This document shows positions 1 through 11,502 of a stretch of 64,000 nucleotides of DNA, in pieces. The position numbers were made by a program, and so were the translations under genes. This stretch comes from Larix kaempferi. Taxonomy: Eukaryota > Streptophyta > Pinopsida > Pinales > Pinaceae. Below the pieces are notes generated by a model, which saw only the letters and a list, made by a program, of their open reading frames with translations, searched no databases and was not told the DNA's origin. Every line of letters starts with the position of its first letter. Position 1 is the stretch's first letter. Location: the NCBI GenBank assembly GCA_027924585.1, contig BSBM01000608.1, forward strand, positions 7,256,501-7,320,500, in the 5' to 3' direction.

Positions 1-193
1 GCTTGGGTTTTGTATCATTGCTCTATCTATCTCTGAGGAAGTTATTGGGGTTTTTCACCTTATTGGTTTTCACCAAGTAAACTCTATGTGTCTATTGTCT
101 CTTGTGATTGCTTCTTGTGATTGATATACTGTACATGTTATTCTCTCAGTAAAGATCCTAGATCATATTGAGTTGATGCTCAAAAAATTAACA
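1..193 (+). repeat. 5' LTR of copia X1 (3' portion only)
   Basis: Bases 1-193 match the last 190-odd bases of the LTR at 16309-16898 with few differences and end in the same AATTAACA. The missing 5' part (about 400 bp, including the TATA box) lies before the window. Confidence 0.93.
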
Positions 194-205
194 TGGTATC
201 AGAGC
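194..205 (+). other. Primer-binding site (tRNA-iMet) of copia X1
   Basis: TGGTATCAGAGC follows the LTR end directly. This is the usual plant copia PBS, complementary to the 3' end of initiator methionine tRNA. The same word follows the 5' LTR of copia Y at 40699 and, reversed, adjoins the LTR of copia Z at 34433. Confidence 0.95.
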
Positions 206-372
206 TAACCTGAGAAGAATACACTATGCAGTTGTGGAAGCTAGGGCTTCTTGTTTTTTTGGTTTCTCCCCATAGCTCTTGAAAGGAAGGAGGCTAGATT
301 GACTCTCCTCAGCAAGGCGCATCTTTCTGTCCAATCAGGATTCAATTATGAGCACTTTTAGTTTTGGCCCTA

Positions 373-670
373 AAAATTAGGGTTTCCACAAAAAGTGGAA
401 TTTTTAAAATATGAGACCATGGCTGGAAGAAAATTGAAGTTTAGAGCTTTGGATCGAACTTTTTGGTTGGGTGAAGCTCCGGGAAAATCAAACCCTAATT
501 TGGGGTCCTATCTAGTGAAATCAGAAATTAGGGTTTCTGCAAAAGTTGGAATTTCTAAAATCTGAGACCATGAATAGAAGATCCTATGAAAAATCTAAGT
601 TTAGAGACCAAGATCAAAATTTTTGTATGGGTGAAGCTCCGGGAAAATCAAACCCTAATTCAGGGTCCTC
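373..670 (+). repeat. Leader direct repeat, two units of about 150 bp, copia X1
   Basis: Two imperfect units (about 373-510 and 523-670) each run from an ATTAGGGTTTC word through GAGACCATG and TTTAGAG to AAACCCTAAT plus GGGTCCT. The same two-unit arrangement occurs in the leader of copia Y (41376-41686), so the duplication predates the split of the two families. No function is evident; a role in packaging or in leader structure is speculation. Confidence 0.8.
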
Positions 671-916
671 CCAGTGAATCCGAAAGTTTGAAAAGCAAAT
701 TTGAGGGGTGAAACTTTGTAGTTTTCAAATTCTGAGTATACCAGCTTGATCAGCTCATCAATGCGCAACTTTCTATCCTTTCAGAAGTTTGAAATTCAAA
801 GTTTGAATTTTTAGGGTTTCTCTGACAAACCCTAATCTAGCTCGAGATCCAGTTTTCAGCAAATCAAGTGGTAAGACCTAATAACTTCTCTATTTCCATT
901 TGATGTACTTCTTAAG

Positions 917-1629
917 ATGTCTCACCACACCAAGCTTGAGGACAAGCTTGAAGGGGCTGATAAATTCTGAGCATGGAAGTATAGGATTGGGTTAATCCTA
1001 GAAGAGAATGAGTTGGACACTTACACAAGTGAAGAGGTTCCAGTTCTAGAGGGAGATGAGACTAAGGCTTCACACAAGAAGAACTTGGTCAAATCCAAGG
1101 GAATCATTATTGTTTCTATTAAGGACTATCTCATACCCCATGTGTCTTCCCTAAGGACACTTAAGGAGATGTTTGATTCCTTAACCAAGCTATTTGAAGG
1201 GAAGAACATAAATCAGAAGATGGCATTGAGGAATCAACTAAAGAACATCTAGATCCAGAATGCGGAGACCATGCTGTCTTACTCTTCAAGGGTCTCCTAG
1301 ATAAAAGAACAACTTGAAGCTTTAGAGAATGGAGAAGTGGTAATGACCACTTTTAATGGCCTTCCTAGGTCATGGGATTCCTTCATCCAAGGAATTTGTG
1401 CTAGGAAGAAACTTATCTCTTTCAGCAGGCTGTGAGAAGAATGCTCACAGGAAGAAACTCAGATTATAGCTCGAGAAGATGGGGAATGAAGATCAAGCTC
1501 TCACAACACATACCAAGGAGAGGACACTTTTCCTCAGATTGTCCTAAGAACAAAAGGAACAACAAAAACTACTACTACAAGCAATCTGACAGGTATGACT
1601 TACAGGTATGTTTTGAAATCTGTTCATGA
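917..1629 (+). pseudogene. Copia gag remnant (X1)
   Basis: An ATG at 917 opens a gag-like reading frame broken by a stop about 17 codons in (near 967), then open again through 1013-1252 and on in pieces to 1629. The body resembles the plant copia gag (UBN2-type) fold: a W-K-Y-R-I block, a run with LTKLFEGKN, then SWDSFIQG. At about 1520-1560 is GHFSSDCPKNKRN, the second half of a CCHC zinc knuckle. Stops and frameshifts make it non-functional. The frame ends where the intron-like segment starts (GTATGT at 1606). Confidence 0.8.
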
Positions 1630-2920
1630 TTAAGTTTATAATATGATTGTCTTCATTTTATTGATTTTATTAACAATCTTGTTTAATTTTAGACTTTTCT
1701 TATCACCCTAGTAAAAGTATGAATGCATGATAGAAGACATTCATTGATTAGGGTTATGACACTTATGATTGTATTATGATTGTACTAATGCACCGTGGTG
1801 TTGTATGAGGAGAATGTTATCTGCTAACATGAAGGTACAAATCAAGTCCTAGATCAAGACCATAGTGACATGAAGACAAAGACTCATCCATAGTCATGGA
1901 TCACATAGAGGTATGTATAATTTGGTTCTACAATGGTTAACTTATGAGTTATGCAGGTCATTGAAGAGAACAAGAAAACATTGCTAGACATAACTAACAA
2001 ATATGATGACCAGATATGTTTTTTTCTATATCAAGTTAGAATCCTACCCTATGTAAGGATCTTATATTTTTGTATGATTGATAATGATTACTCATGAAGT
2101 TATAAGTTTGAGTAATCTAGGGTTTATGCATATTATGTCTCTTACCTTGATTGATGATATGACTAACCAGAAGAGTTCTATGATCAAATATGAATATACA
2201 TGAGTAAGAGAAGTCTTCCCTAAAACTTTGAATGTTAATGCTTATTATCTGTGTTTGAAATGATCATGACTATACATGCTTAAGATTATTGTTGTTTGAT
2301 AGTATTAAGATTATACTAATGAATGTATGATTATGAGATCTCGAGGATAACACAATGATGATACTAGTAAGCATGCATAATGATCGAGGATGGATATAAG
2401 TTCAAGGACATGTAATCCAGGAAGCAAAGATCAAGAGGGAGCACACTCCAGTAGTTCCTGCAAGGAAGAAAAGATTGAGAGGGAGTCCAACCAACAAACA
2501 AACAAAGATAAGTATTTGAATTATCATTTCTTATTATTTAAATAATATTGTTCAATGATGTATATGCTTATGTTCCTAGACTTAGGTTGTGTACTATGCA
2601 TATTAGAATAATTGCATTAATGAACAGTATACTACTAATATGCATGTGATGGGTAAGTGGCCTATGGCACTGTACAACATTCCATTGCTACTTATCTAGA
2701 ATGAAACCTCTTTGCTGACATGTTGGGAGTTGTGCACACTCTTAACATTGTTCCGGTAGAGATTGGAAGGAATCTAGAAAGTTACGGGATATGGATAAAT
2801 GTTGTATTGAAGCATTGGCTAGATTAATTGCATGACTGTTTGACATATTTCTTTATGTATAAGAATTTGTTCTAAAAACTATGAGATGTTTCTAATCATG
2901 AAATTTAACTTGTCTTATAG
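1606..2920 (+). other. Intron-like noncoding segment between gag and RT (X1)
   Basis: A 1.3-kb AT-rich stretch without coding potential lies where protease and integrase should be. It begins CAG|GTATGT at 1606 and ends CTTATAG at 2920, just before the RT frame. The same position in copia Y (41943-43214) holds a homologous segment of similar length with the same donor and an AG end. Shared landmarks include CTAACCAGAAGAGT and GAATGAAACCTCTTTGCTGACATG. Either an intron or an integrase region replaced by other DNA would fit. Confidence 0.55.
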
Positions 2921-2926
2921 GAAAGA

Positions 2927-4537
2927 TTGTATACCATCACCTACAAAATAAGGACTACAACATTTACTCCAGCAACAAAGCTATCTATTGAAGAATCTGA
3001 AGTTCCCAAGATCTGGGATGAAGTAATGATTGAAGAGTACCAATCGATCATGAAGAATGATGTTTGGGATGTGGTCCCAAGACCTAAAGGGAAGTCTGTT
3101 GTGACTTCCAAATGGATCTATAAGATCAAGCATGCTGCAGTTGGTAGCATAGAGAAATACAAAGCGAGATTTGTAGCTCATGGCTTCTCCCAGAAAAAGG
3201 GAATAGACTCTGAAGAGACTTTTGCGCCTATAACTAGGTACACTTCCATCAGATCAGTACTTTCCCTGGCTACAGTGATGAAATGGAAGATACACCAGAT
3301 GGATGTCAAGACAGCTTTCTTGAATGGTGTAGTCGAAGAGGAAGTGTATGTGGAGCAGTCACTCGGTTTTGAGACACATGACAGAGGGACTCATGTGTGC
3401 AAACTGAAGAAAGACCTGTATGGTTTGAAACAGGCACCCAAGACCTGGTACGGTAGAATAGACAACTCCCTATCCAGTTTGGGCTTTACTGAGAGTAAAG
3501 CGGATTCCAACCTTTACTACAAGGTTGTGGAAGGAAATCCAGTGATACTACTATTGTATGTGGATGACCTGTTTGTTACAGGTGAGGATAGATTGATTGC
3601 CGACACGAAGAGGAAGCTTGCTGCTGAGTTCGAGATAAAGGAATTGGGGATGATGCACTACTTTCTAGGTATGGAGGTGTGGTAGAGTGCAGATGTGATC
3701 TTCCTTGGACAAGGGAAGTATGCAGTATAGATCCTGAAGAGGTTCGGGATGATGGACTGCAAGGCCATGGCCACAGCTATGGCATCGAACCTAAATCTTC
3801 TGTGTGATGCTTCATTTGAGCCGCTTGATGTCACTGTGTATCGTCATATGATTAGGTCCTTGATGTACATGACGAACACGAGACTAGATATTTGCTTTGC
3901 GGTGAACACATTGAGCCAGTTCCTGATGGATCCAAGAGGTGTTCACCTAGTTGCTGTAAAGCATATTCTGAGGTACCTGAAGGGTACGGTTGATTATGGA
4001 CTCATGTATGATGTGAATCAAAAGTTTAACCTAGAAGGTTATGTTGATTCAGATTGGGAAGGAAGTGCTGCAGATAGGAAGAGCACTTCGGGGTGTTGCT
4101 TCAGTATGGGATCAGGTGTGATCTCTTGGTTTAGCAAAAAGTAGTCCTGTGTAGCACTGAGTACAGCCGAAGCAGAGTATGTTGCAGCTTGTTTGGTTAG
4201 TTGTGAGGAAGTATGGATGAGGAAGCTATTGTCTGAGCTATTTGAATGCTATTGGTATCGTTGGATGCTATTGGTATCTTTTGTGACAACCAGAGTTGTG
4301 TGAAGCTGTTTGAGAACCCGGTGTTCGATGATAGGTTGAAGCACATTGAGATCAAATATCACTATATCAGAGATATGGTGCAGAGAGGAGCAGAGAGGAG
4401 CAGTGAAGCTCTTGTATGTTGTGACGGATGAGCAGGTTGCATATGTGTTGATGAAACCACTAGACAGAGTGAAGTTTGATTACTTCAGAGAGAGGCTTGG
4501 TGTTCTTCAGATAGAAGATACTTCGAGGAAGAAGTGA
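2927..4537 (+). pseudogene. Copia reverse transcriptase-RNase H, broken (X1)
   Basis: From 2927 the frame gives a clear RVT_2 domain: ARFVAHGFSQ, then HQMDVKTAFLNG, LYGLKQAPKTWY, and the catalytic YVDD at 3557-3568. A TAG at 3683 interrupts LGMEVW; copia Y has CAA (Gln) there. The frame continues at 3749-4144 into RNase H (RYLKGT, GYVDSDWEGS, RKSTSG), with another TAG at 4142 where Y has CAG. The C-terminal part (4150-4534) is disturbed by two short tandem duplications (about 4238-4275 and 4380-4400) that shift frame, then ends with the family motif RLGVLQIEDTSRKK. Integrase is absent upstream. Confidence 0.92.
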
Positions 4538-4651
4538 TGGGACACATCTGTAGGAGCCATTCCAAGCATGGTGAGAGGAGGATCCTTCCCATGGCTATGG
4601 ATGTAAGCACAATGTGATGAGCATCAGGACGATGCTCCCATTACTGCTTGA

Positions 4652-4847
4652 TATGATCAGTTGGATCATGTATATGTATATGCATCGGTTGGATGCTTGG
4701 TATGATCAGTTGGATCATGTGTATGTATATGAATCGGTTGGATGCTTGGTATGATCAGTTGGATCATGTGTATGTATATGCATCAGTTGGATGCTTGGTA
4801 TGATCAGTTAGATCATGTATATGTATATGCATTGATGATGATCAGGG
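4652..4847 (+). repeat. 49-bp tandem repeat, four units (X1 3' UTR)
   Basis: Units start at 4652, 4701, 4750 and 4799, exactly 49 bp apart, each with TGATCAGTTGGATCA and GTATATG. Looser GATGATCAGGATGATCAT-type repeats continue to about 5000. The array lies between the pol stop and the 3' LTR. Confidence 0.92.
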
Positions 4848-5019
4848 TGATCATGTGAGATGATTATCAGGATGATACTCTGGATGATATGCATCAGGAG
4901 GATGCTATGATGATGATCAGGATGATCATATGTGATGATATGTATCAGGTGGATACATTACATAATCAGTTGGATTATGTGTGATGAGTTCTGAAGACAT
5001 AGATGCACATGGGATTTTC

Positions 5020-5460
5020 GGACATGGTTGTAGATGTGTTCTCCCGTGGTCACGATGTAATTGTCAGACTTTTTCGACATGGTGGTAGATGTGTTCTCCC
5101 ATGGTCGTGACGTAATTTCTAGAGCCATTCTCGCATGGTGGTAGATGTGTTATCCCATGGTGCAGATGTAAGGGCTGGAGCCATTCTCACATGGTGGTAT
5201 ATGTGTTCTCCCATGGTACAGATGTAAGGGCTGGGTCCATTCATGCATGGTTGAAGTGTGTCTTCCCATGGCTGTGATATAAGTGTTGTGCCATTCCTAG
5301 CATGGTTGAAGTGTGCCTTCCCATGGCTATGGATATAAGTGCAATTCCATTCTCGCATGGTTGAAGTGTGTCTTCCCATGACGTAGATATAAGTGCTGAA
5401 CCTTTCACGGATGGTTGAAGTGTGTCTTCCCATGCTGATGAATGTAAGTGTTGTGTGATT
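5020..5460 (+). repeat. About 55-bp tandem repeat, eight units (X1 3' UTR)
   Basis: The word ATGGTGGTAGATGTGTT or ATGGTTGAAGTGTGTC recurs at 54-56 bp spacing (anchors 5081, 5137, 5193, 5249, 5304, 5359, 5413), each followed by a TTCCCATGG-like word. Open frames on the minus strand here are a by-product of the repeat. Confidence 0.9.
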
Positions 5461-5577
5461 TGCATGTGGGTTGTGATTCGTGAATGATGTTATGATCGGT
5501 ATAATCATGAGTATCAGGATGATACTCTATGGCTTCGGATAGGTTGTCTAGTGGCATGTAAAAGGTCCTAGGAGATC
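5461..5577 (+). other. X1 3' UTR up to the insertion point of E
   Basis: Unique-looking sequence ending GGAGATC, which continues after element E at 15988 as AGATCCAATAGGTTGAG. The last five bases, AGATC (5573-5577), are one copy of E's target-site duplication; the other is 15988-15992. Confidence 0.85.
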
Positions 5578-6336
5578 TGTTAACACCTAAAAAGTGCTCA
5601 TTACCTCATCTCCCTCACCACATGACTCATTTGTCTATTTTTTCCACCATCTTTGCCTCCAAAACCTCAAAAAACCATTAAAAAGCCACCAAAAGGCCAA
5701 AAAACCCCCTTTTCCCCAGAAAATAATTTAAATTTCCTCAAAAGATAGCAAAAACCCTCTAAAAGGGCCCTAAATTCCCAAAAATCAAAATAAAAGGGAA
5801 TAAAAAATATAAAAAGAGGAAAAAATGAAGCAAAACCCTAAACCATTGACCTAAACCATATGGTGCCAAAAAACATAGGTCAATACTCCACCACTAAAAA
5901 CCTATAAATAGGTGATGGAGGCTCCCCATTTCATATCCACAATCTATCCTAGCCTCACTCTAGCAAAATCACTCTTGAAACCCTAGCTCACTATTCGAGC
6001 TAGCTTCCCATTTGAGTGCCCCTTTTGGCCCATTATCCAAACACCTTGGAGAAGGAGAAGGAACCCATTATAGCACGGAAGAAGCCCTCCTGGACTACTA
6101 CAAGAGCTCCACGAACCTCAACATTTGAGGTAAATGTAACTTTGTTCTCATTTTTAATACACAAGAAAAATTCCCATTATATTATTGTCTTTTTATTTTT
6201 TGTTGATGCACATGTTAGCTTAGATTTTACCTTATTTTACTGTCAAATTTTATTGTTTTACTAAACTGCTACTAAGGAGGCCCTTCTCCTTAGTAGGTGC
6301 TCATTTGCACAAGCTAGGGTGAGAACCCTAGCTACA
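5578..6336 (+). repeat. 5' LTR of element E
   Basis: 759 bp, starting TGTTAACACC and ending GCTACA. It matches 15205-15987 almost throughout; the other copy is 24 bp longer because GAGAAGGAGAAGGAACCCAT is duplicated there. Confidence 0.93.
5902..5909 (+). promoter_or_regulatory. Probable TATA box in E 5' LTR
   Basis: CTATAAAT lies about 325 bp into the LTR, and the same word is in the 3' LTR at 15531. The position suits the U3/R promoter of an LTR element. Confidence 0.6.
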
Positions 6337-6340
6337 GTTT

Positions 6341-6358
6341 TGGCGACTACGCTATTGG
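6341..6358 (+). other. Probable primer-binding site of E
   Basis: TGGCGACTACGC begins four bases after the LTR end. TGGCGACT is the start of the tRNA-Arg-type PBS known in Tat/Ogre gypsy elements; similarity fades after about eight bases. Confidence 0.6.
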
Positions 6359-6429
6359 CCTTTGAATTTCTGGTTAAAAATTTAAAAGTTTTTATTTTCT
6401 ACAAGTATTTTTCTGTTTTCCCTGTTTGG

Positions 6430-6850
6430 CTCAGGCTTCGGCAAGTTGGGTTTTCTGCCGCATATCGCAATTCTATTCCTCGCAGCCGTGGCCCATTTCG
6501 CAGCTTTCAGTCTTTTTTTCGCGATCTAGATTGCAACTTTCTACCCTTTTCCCGCGGCCCAGACCGAAAATTCCTGCCATTTTTTCGCGACCCGATTGCA
6601 ACTTTCTGCCTCTTTCCCATGGCCCAGATCGCAGCTTTCTACCCCTTTACTGCACTCCAGACCGCGCATTTTGGCCACAGACCCGCAATCCGACCGCAGC
6701 TTTCTGCCCCTTTGCCACACCCCAGACCACGCATTTTGGCTATAGACCCGCGATCCGACCGTAGGGTTCACCCCTATAGCCGCACTCCAGGCCATGCATT
6801 TTAGTCACAGACCTGCAATCTGTTTTCTGCATTTTTACCCTTTTTTGAAC
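6430..6850 (+). repeat. Degenerate short repeats in E leader
   Basis: Variants of CAGCTTTCTGCCCCTTT, GCGCATTTTGGC and CAGACCCGCAATCCGACC recur at roughly 50-80 bp spacing, giving several overlapping open frames that I do not regard as genes. Confidence 0.65.
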
Positions 6851-7826
6851 CCATAATTTTTCTGCAATATTTTCTGCACCTGCCCAGCCTCCTGTTCTGT
6901 CTGTAGCCACAGTTACCTACAGCCTTTTTCTGTAGTTTGCTTTCTGTTCCATTTACAGAATTTTTAAGTTTAAGCATTTACATTGAAAAAAGAAAATTTT
7001 GCATTGCAAGTTAAATTTCTGCATTACTATTGGTTAAAAAAGTTTCCCACGCGTGGCACTTTTGATTGGGTTCATTACCTCACATGCACACACTCTGTCA
7101 CCTAATTCAAGTGAGCCTTAAAACACTACTTAACACAACCAACATTCTAACCCCACTTGGGGAACACATAAGAATATTGTAGTTAGGTAGGACAGGGGAG
7201 ATAAGCATCCAAATAACACCCCTCGATTGCTTACACTTGAGACATAGTGGTTGTCCTTTAGGGTACCAAAACCCCCTAGTATTTTTTGCCACGGTCACCA
7301 CCAGTTTATCAGAGGGCCTCTCCCTTAGGAGGGTTGAAGTAGCCAGACTAGTTCTGGAGGCCTGAGTGGAATACCGCAATCCACCTAGTAACCGAAGTCT
7401 ACCTACTCGATGTCTGTGTGTGGTATTCCTTTTAGGCCCACACGATGATAGGACAAGAGCTACAAATTCACATTTTCTGGACGTGTCATGAACGAGGTAT
7501 CTTAATTGCCTTTCTTCTAGGATTGTCTTACCCGGTGTCCCTCCCGGTAGGGGGATATCTTTAGCCACTTGGTTCTACTATCCATATTGTCTGACTTGGA
7601 TTTCATCACCTTGCAGAGAATATGTCTGGTCGAATTAGAATACTATTTAGCTAGGTGTTTGCATGCTCCCTTACCTCCCTTTGGTTTAGTGAGTCCACCA
7701 TTTTTATTTTTAGGCAACCGTTTGCTTGTTGGTATTCTGACCATTTTTTATGATACTCTACTTATTGTAGCACAGTTGTTACAGTAAGCATTCTGAGTTG
7801 GTTGTTGGCCTGAGTGCCGTATTTTT
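6851..7826 (+). other. E leader between repeats and gag; no convincing gene
   Basis: Long 5' untranslated region. The minus strand has a 153-codon open frame at 7107-7568 with no recognisable domain. Some plant gypsy elements carry extra ORFs upstream of gag, but those are in the sense direction. I see no splice or promoter signal supporting this one. Confidence 0.4.
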
Positions 7827-8619
7827 TTGCGCTCTCCTTCTGTACACTTGGATGCATTAGGGTTTTTGAGCCTTTTTTCACTTGACACAACCCCCAGACA
7901 CTTGACACCATCTGTCACCATTAAGTCCCCGAGACACTCTCAGCACCTCCGAGGTGAGCCCCCGCAACACGGTTCACTTGACATCACTCATCATAGACGT
8001 AGAGCTGCATCACTCGACACCACTCCTCATAGACCTAGATCTTCGTCACTTGACTCCATTCGTCGACGCCATAGAGCTTCGTCCCCTGACTCTGATGCTC
8101 CTTATTTCACATCTGATTCCGAGGCAGAGTCGAAAAACCCTACCTACATAGCACCAACCAGTCCTATGGCTAGCATGACCTCTAACCCCTTCTTTGTAGG
8201 CACGATCGGTGAAATGTCCATAATGACCCCAACGAGCATACTAGGCACAACCACACCTACCTTGGGTATGCCCTCGATGGGGCCCACATCTACTTAGGTA
8301 TGCCCACGATGGGTCCCACGCCTACCATTCCTGTTACTATTCCCATTGCAATGGCTACCACATCCAACCCAACCCCATCTGCAACTCATGTTACACTTGG
8401 CAGCGCAGGACCCTCCCATACCACCTTCGTTCCTACGTCTGGGGTTAACATCCCCAACATGAACCCAACTCTCATACTTGGGGGCAGCGGTCCCACCATG
8501 GCCGCCCCCACCAGTACGTCACATCCTTCTACTAGTTTTCCATTCATGGCTAGTCTCAACCTTCTTGACCTAGCTAGATTTCCAACGATCCCATCAGACA
8601 CGATCCCATGTGGCCTCCC
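7827..8619 (+). pseudogene. Gag N-terminal low-complexity region of E
   Basis: Open from 7827 to 8297, then after a single TAG and a frame change from 8300 to 8728. It is rich in Ser, Pro, Thr and His/Arg. An internal repeat gives SLDTTPHRPRSSSLDS followed by RRRHRASSPDSD, then Gly/Pro/Thr-Met repeats (SMGPT, TMGPT). Such basic, disordered stretches precede the capsid in some plant gypsy gags. No catalytic motif is present. The broken frame indicates a dead copy. Confidence 0.55.
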
Positions 8620-9240
8620 ATGCCTAACAAACTCCCATCAGACATCCCCAAGTTTGAGGGCAAGGCAGGTGAAGATCCAAAAAATCACATTATGTCCTTC
8701 CATCTATGGTGTTCCTCCAACTCCATAGTGGATGACTCTGTCTGACTCTGTCTGTTACAACAAACTCTCACTGGCTCTGCAGCCAAGTGGTACATCAAGC
8801 AGCCCCATGGGACCCACGCCACCTTTAATTCCCTCTCCTCGACCTTCCTGCAATTCTTTCAGTTACTTGTCCACTATGACGTGGGAGTTGAGATCCTATT
8901 GTCTTGCAGAAAGAATACGGACACCCACATCACTGACCATATTCATGAGTGGTGTCGATGCTGAAACTTGTGCAAAATCAAGTTAGATGACCGTATCTTC
9001 CTAGATTGGTTTCTCAAATCTCTCCTTCCCGTCATTACCAAGGATATGGAATCTGAGCGACCCTAGTCCGAGGAAGAAGCCATCTTAAAAGCCCAGCAGT
9101 TTGACCTTATCTACGCCCAGTCTGGTTACTTATATACCATTATAACCGATGCCCCCCGTGGCGATTCCTCCCGAAACGATGTGCCAAGGGAATCCCATGA
9201 TGCTGATGGCATCATTGGCTATGTTGCATTGCATAACTAG
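8620..9240 (+). pseudogene. Gypsy gag capsid domain of E, broken
   Basis: Reading from 8620 gives LPSDIPKFEGKAGEDP, a typical start of the plant Retrotrans_gag domain. LTGSAAKWYI, HEWCRC and FLKSLLPVITKDME follow. Stops occur in the frame, one beside a short duplication of CTGACTCTGTCTG. The end, EEEAILKAQQFDLIYAQSG, matches minus-strand B gag (EEEAILRTQQIDLVYAQFG near 53.9 kb), which shows that E and B are one family. Confidence 0.82.
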
Positions 9241-10020
9241 CCCTTTTCGATGACACGTACTAGTAATGGCCCCGACCTTTAACGGGATACATCCCACTCT
9301 GTAGCAACCAATTTGTATGCTCCCATGGTGCATAACCGCCATTCCCACGAGCCCTCATGTCCACCTCAGTGCTTCGGCCACGCATCCCCCGCTTACGTTC
9401 CTGCAGGTCACGCACGCTCCTGTATCCTCTCAAACCACCCCCCCCCCCCCCCGCTTATTATCCGCCACAAGCAGCACCTGTGGCAAATCAACCACCCGTC
9501 ACACAGGTGTTTCAATAACCCCCACAAGGTCCCACACCTGCACCGCCTCCACCCCCAACCACTTATTATCCACCGCAGCCTGCTCCCGCACCTGCAAAAC
9601 CCCAGCACCCACCTGCCACCCAAGGGAAAGTGTACGCACAACAAAATCCGTAGCATAACCAAAATACCCAAGGCCAGCAAAACCATGGAAAAGGAGGTAA
9701 CCAAGGGAACAACCCCCCTCTATACCAAGGTGGCCAGCCACCTAATCCTCCAAACAATAATAACGTGGCACCTGCCAACCAAAACCACGAGAGGATGCCA
9801 AAGCAAGCTACAAACCCTAACTTACGAACGAACCACCCTTGTTCTATTTGCGGGGTCTATGGCCATTACACACACTCTTTCCCACATTTGGAACGGGCAC
9901 GACAACTCTGGACCGATGATGCCCACCGCCAAGGGCATGCAGCACCTTAGGCACTGCCTAACCCCCCACCACCTCAAACTCAACCCTTGGTGTTACAGAA
10001 CCCTTTACCAACCAAAGGAG
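9241..10020 (+). pseudogene. Gag proline-rich linker and first zinc knuckle of E
   Basis: Proline-, histidine- and glutamine-rich coding-like sequence with a 17-base C run at about 9437. At about 9830-9880 the frame reads CSICGVYGHYTHSFP, a CCHC knuckle whose final Cys is lost. The intact counterpart further on (CAICGIYGHYSHHCP near 11660) supports the call. Frames change several times. Confidence 0.6.
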
Positions 10021-10980
10021 TGGTGAAAACTCAACCATTAGCTCCCCCTCAAGGAACCGCGCCACCACAACAGCAAGTCATGTACACTGTGCTTGCCCAC
10101 CCCACTTTAGACTCAGGCACCCATCACTTGTTAATGATGTCATCCATTGATGTCAACCTTCAAACCCGCCGGAACCAATATGGATCCACCCCTGAATCCC
10201 CTCCCACCGACAAAACCACCAACGATCTTCCCATCGATCAGCCATTATGCATACCTCCGGCCCCATTAGATGGAGCCCCAAAAGCCCCTCACTTCCCACT
10301 TCACCGCATCAACAATAACCCCAATGCTCGCACTGCGTCTAATTACAACATTGTGGATGACTTAGCTTAGTCCTCCACAACCATGTCTGCGTTAGCGGTC
10401 TTAAAAAACTGTCCTACACAGTGCAAGACTCTGTTATCATCCATTGGTGCTATCGACCCAACTGATTCACGAATGATGGCCTTTGATTTGGACCAATCTG
10501 AACCATGCTTGCCTTCCACATTAGCATTCCAAGTTTATGTATCCATTCGGAATCTTGTAATCCATCGGTGCATCATCGATGAGGGTACCTCTACATGCGT
10601 TATGTCCACATTCGTTTGGCAGAAGTTGGGATCCCCTATTCTCCATCCGTCCACCACTGCGTTGCGAGCCTACGCGGTCGTTTGGCTCAAACCCAAGGTC
10701 TCTTAGCTAATGTCCCCATCCAATTGGCTAGTAAAACAGTGCTTATTGACATAGAGGTCATCAACACCCAACTTGATTATAACCTCTTACTTGGACGCAG
10801 TTACATGTACGCCATGTGGGCGGTTTCCATCCGTTTTTCGTACCATGATGTTCCCCCATGAAGGACGAGTGGTCAATATTGATCAACTCACCTATTACGA
10901 TCCCAATGCCCTCGCTGCACCCGAAAACGTTCTCCCATGGTTGAACAACCTGTTCACGGTGCATCTACCTTGTTGGTTTC
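10021..10980 (+). pseudogene. Aspartic-protease-like region of E
   Basis: Frames 9987-10370 and 10383-10706 give NIVDDLA, then CIIDEGTSTCVMS, and in a shifted frame LDYNLLLGRSYMYAM. B encodes the same blocks (TIVDEGTSTCVIS, LDYNLLLERIWTYAM). In retroviral-type proteases the active site is D-T/S-G; here it is D-E-G-T-S, a variant of the plant gypsy type. Whether it is catalytic cannot be told from sequence. Frameshifts near 10600-10700 break this copy. Confidence 0.7.
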
Positions 10981-11502
10981 CTTAGTTGGACCCGAAGTCT
11001 ACTCAGATACGCCGATAAATTCCACATTCCAATCCATTCCACCCCCGTCACCAGCGACCGAAATATTTGACTTATGTACCCTCTCCCACAATACACAAAC
11101 ACCCAACCATCAACCGCCCTTGCTACCCCAACCACCATTGGTACCGAGTCATGTCGGCACCACACCTATCCATACAATCCCCTTCCTATTTCCCCTTTTG
11201 GGAGTAGTAAGCGCTCCGGTGATGGCCACACTAAACTTCCCGGGGTTAACTTTAGGAATACCTATATGGTATATCACACCTCCTGTTTCCCCTCCGAAGC
11301 CCAATGTCATCTTATAACTAGTGCAACCTATCACCACTGCTAGTCAGCCACCTCCCGGTTAATCACCACTCCTTCCTCCTCTACCAACCCACCCCCTCTT
11401 GCAAAATACACTTGAGGCAGAGTCCCACAACCTTACACCGCTCCACCCACTCCTAAAGCCACTAAGAATCCTCCCCCATTTCGCATTCCTCCCAAATTCT
11501 CT

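Noticed and set aside
1911-1956. A 46-nt GTATGT...AG interval, also in Y at 42238-42283, as a mini-intron
   Set aside because: Shorter than normal plant introns, and the flanking sequence has no coding frame; more likely conserved noncoding sequence.
5119-5508. 129-codon minus frame with repeated MGRHTSTMREW-like words
   Set aside because: By-product of the 55-bp tandem repeat in the X1 3' UTR.
6319-6804. 161-codon plus frame and overlapping 112-codon frame
   Set aside because: They lie in the degenerate repeat of E's leader right after the PBS; no domain, several frames equally open.
9313-10026. 237-codon frame, P/H-rich, as a possible gene
   Set aside because: It is an out-of-frame reading of E gag's proline-rich linker; the zinc knuckle lies in another frame at about 9830.
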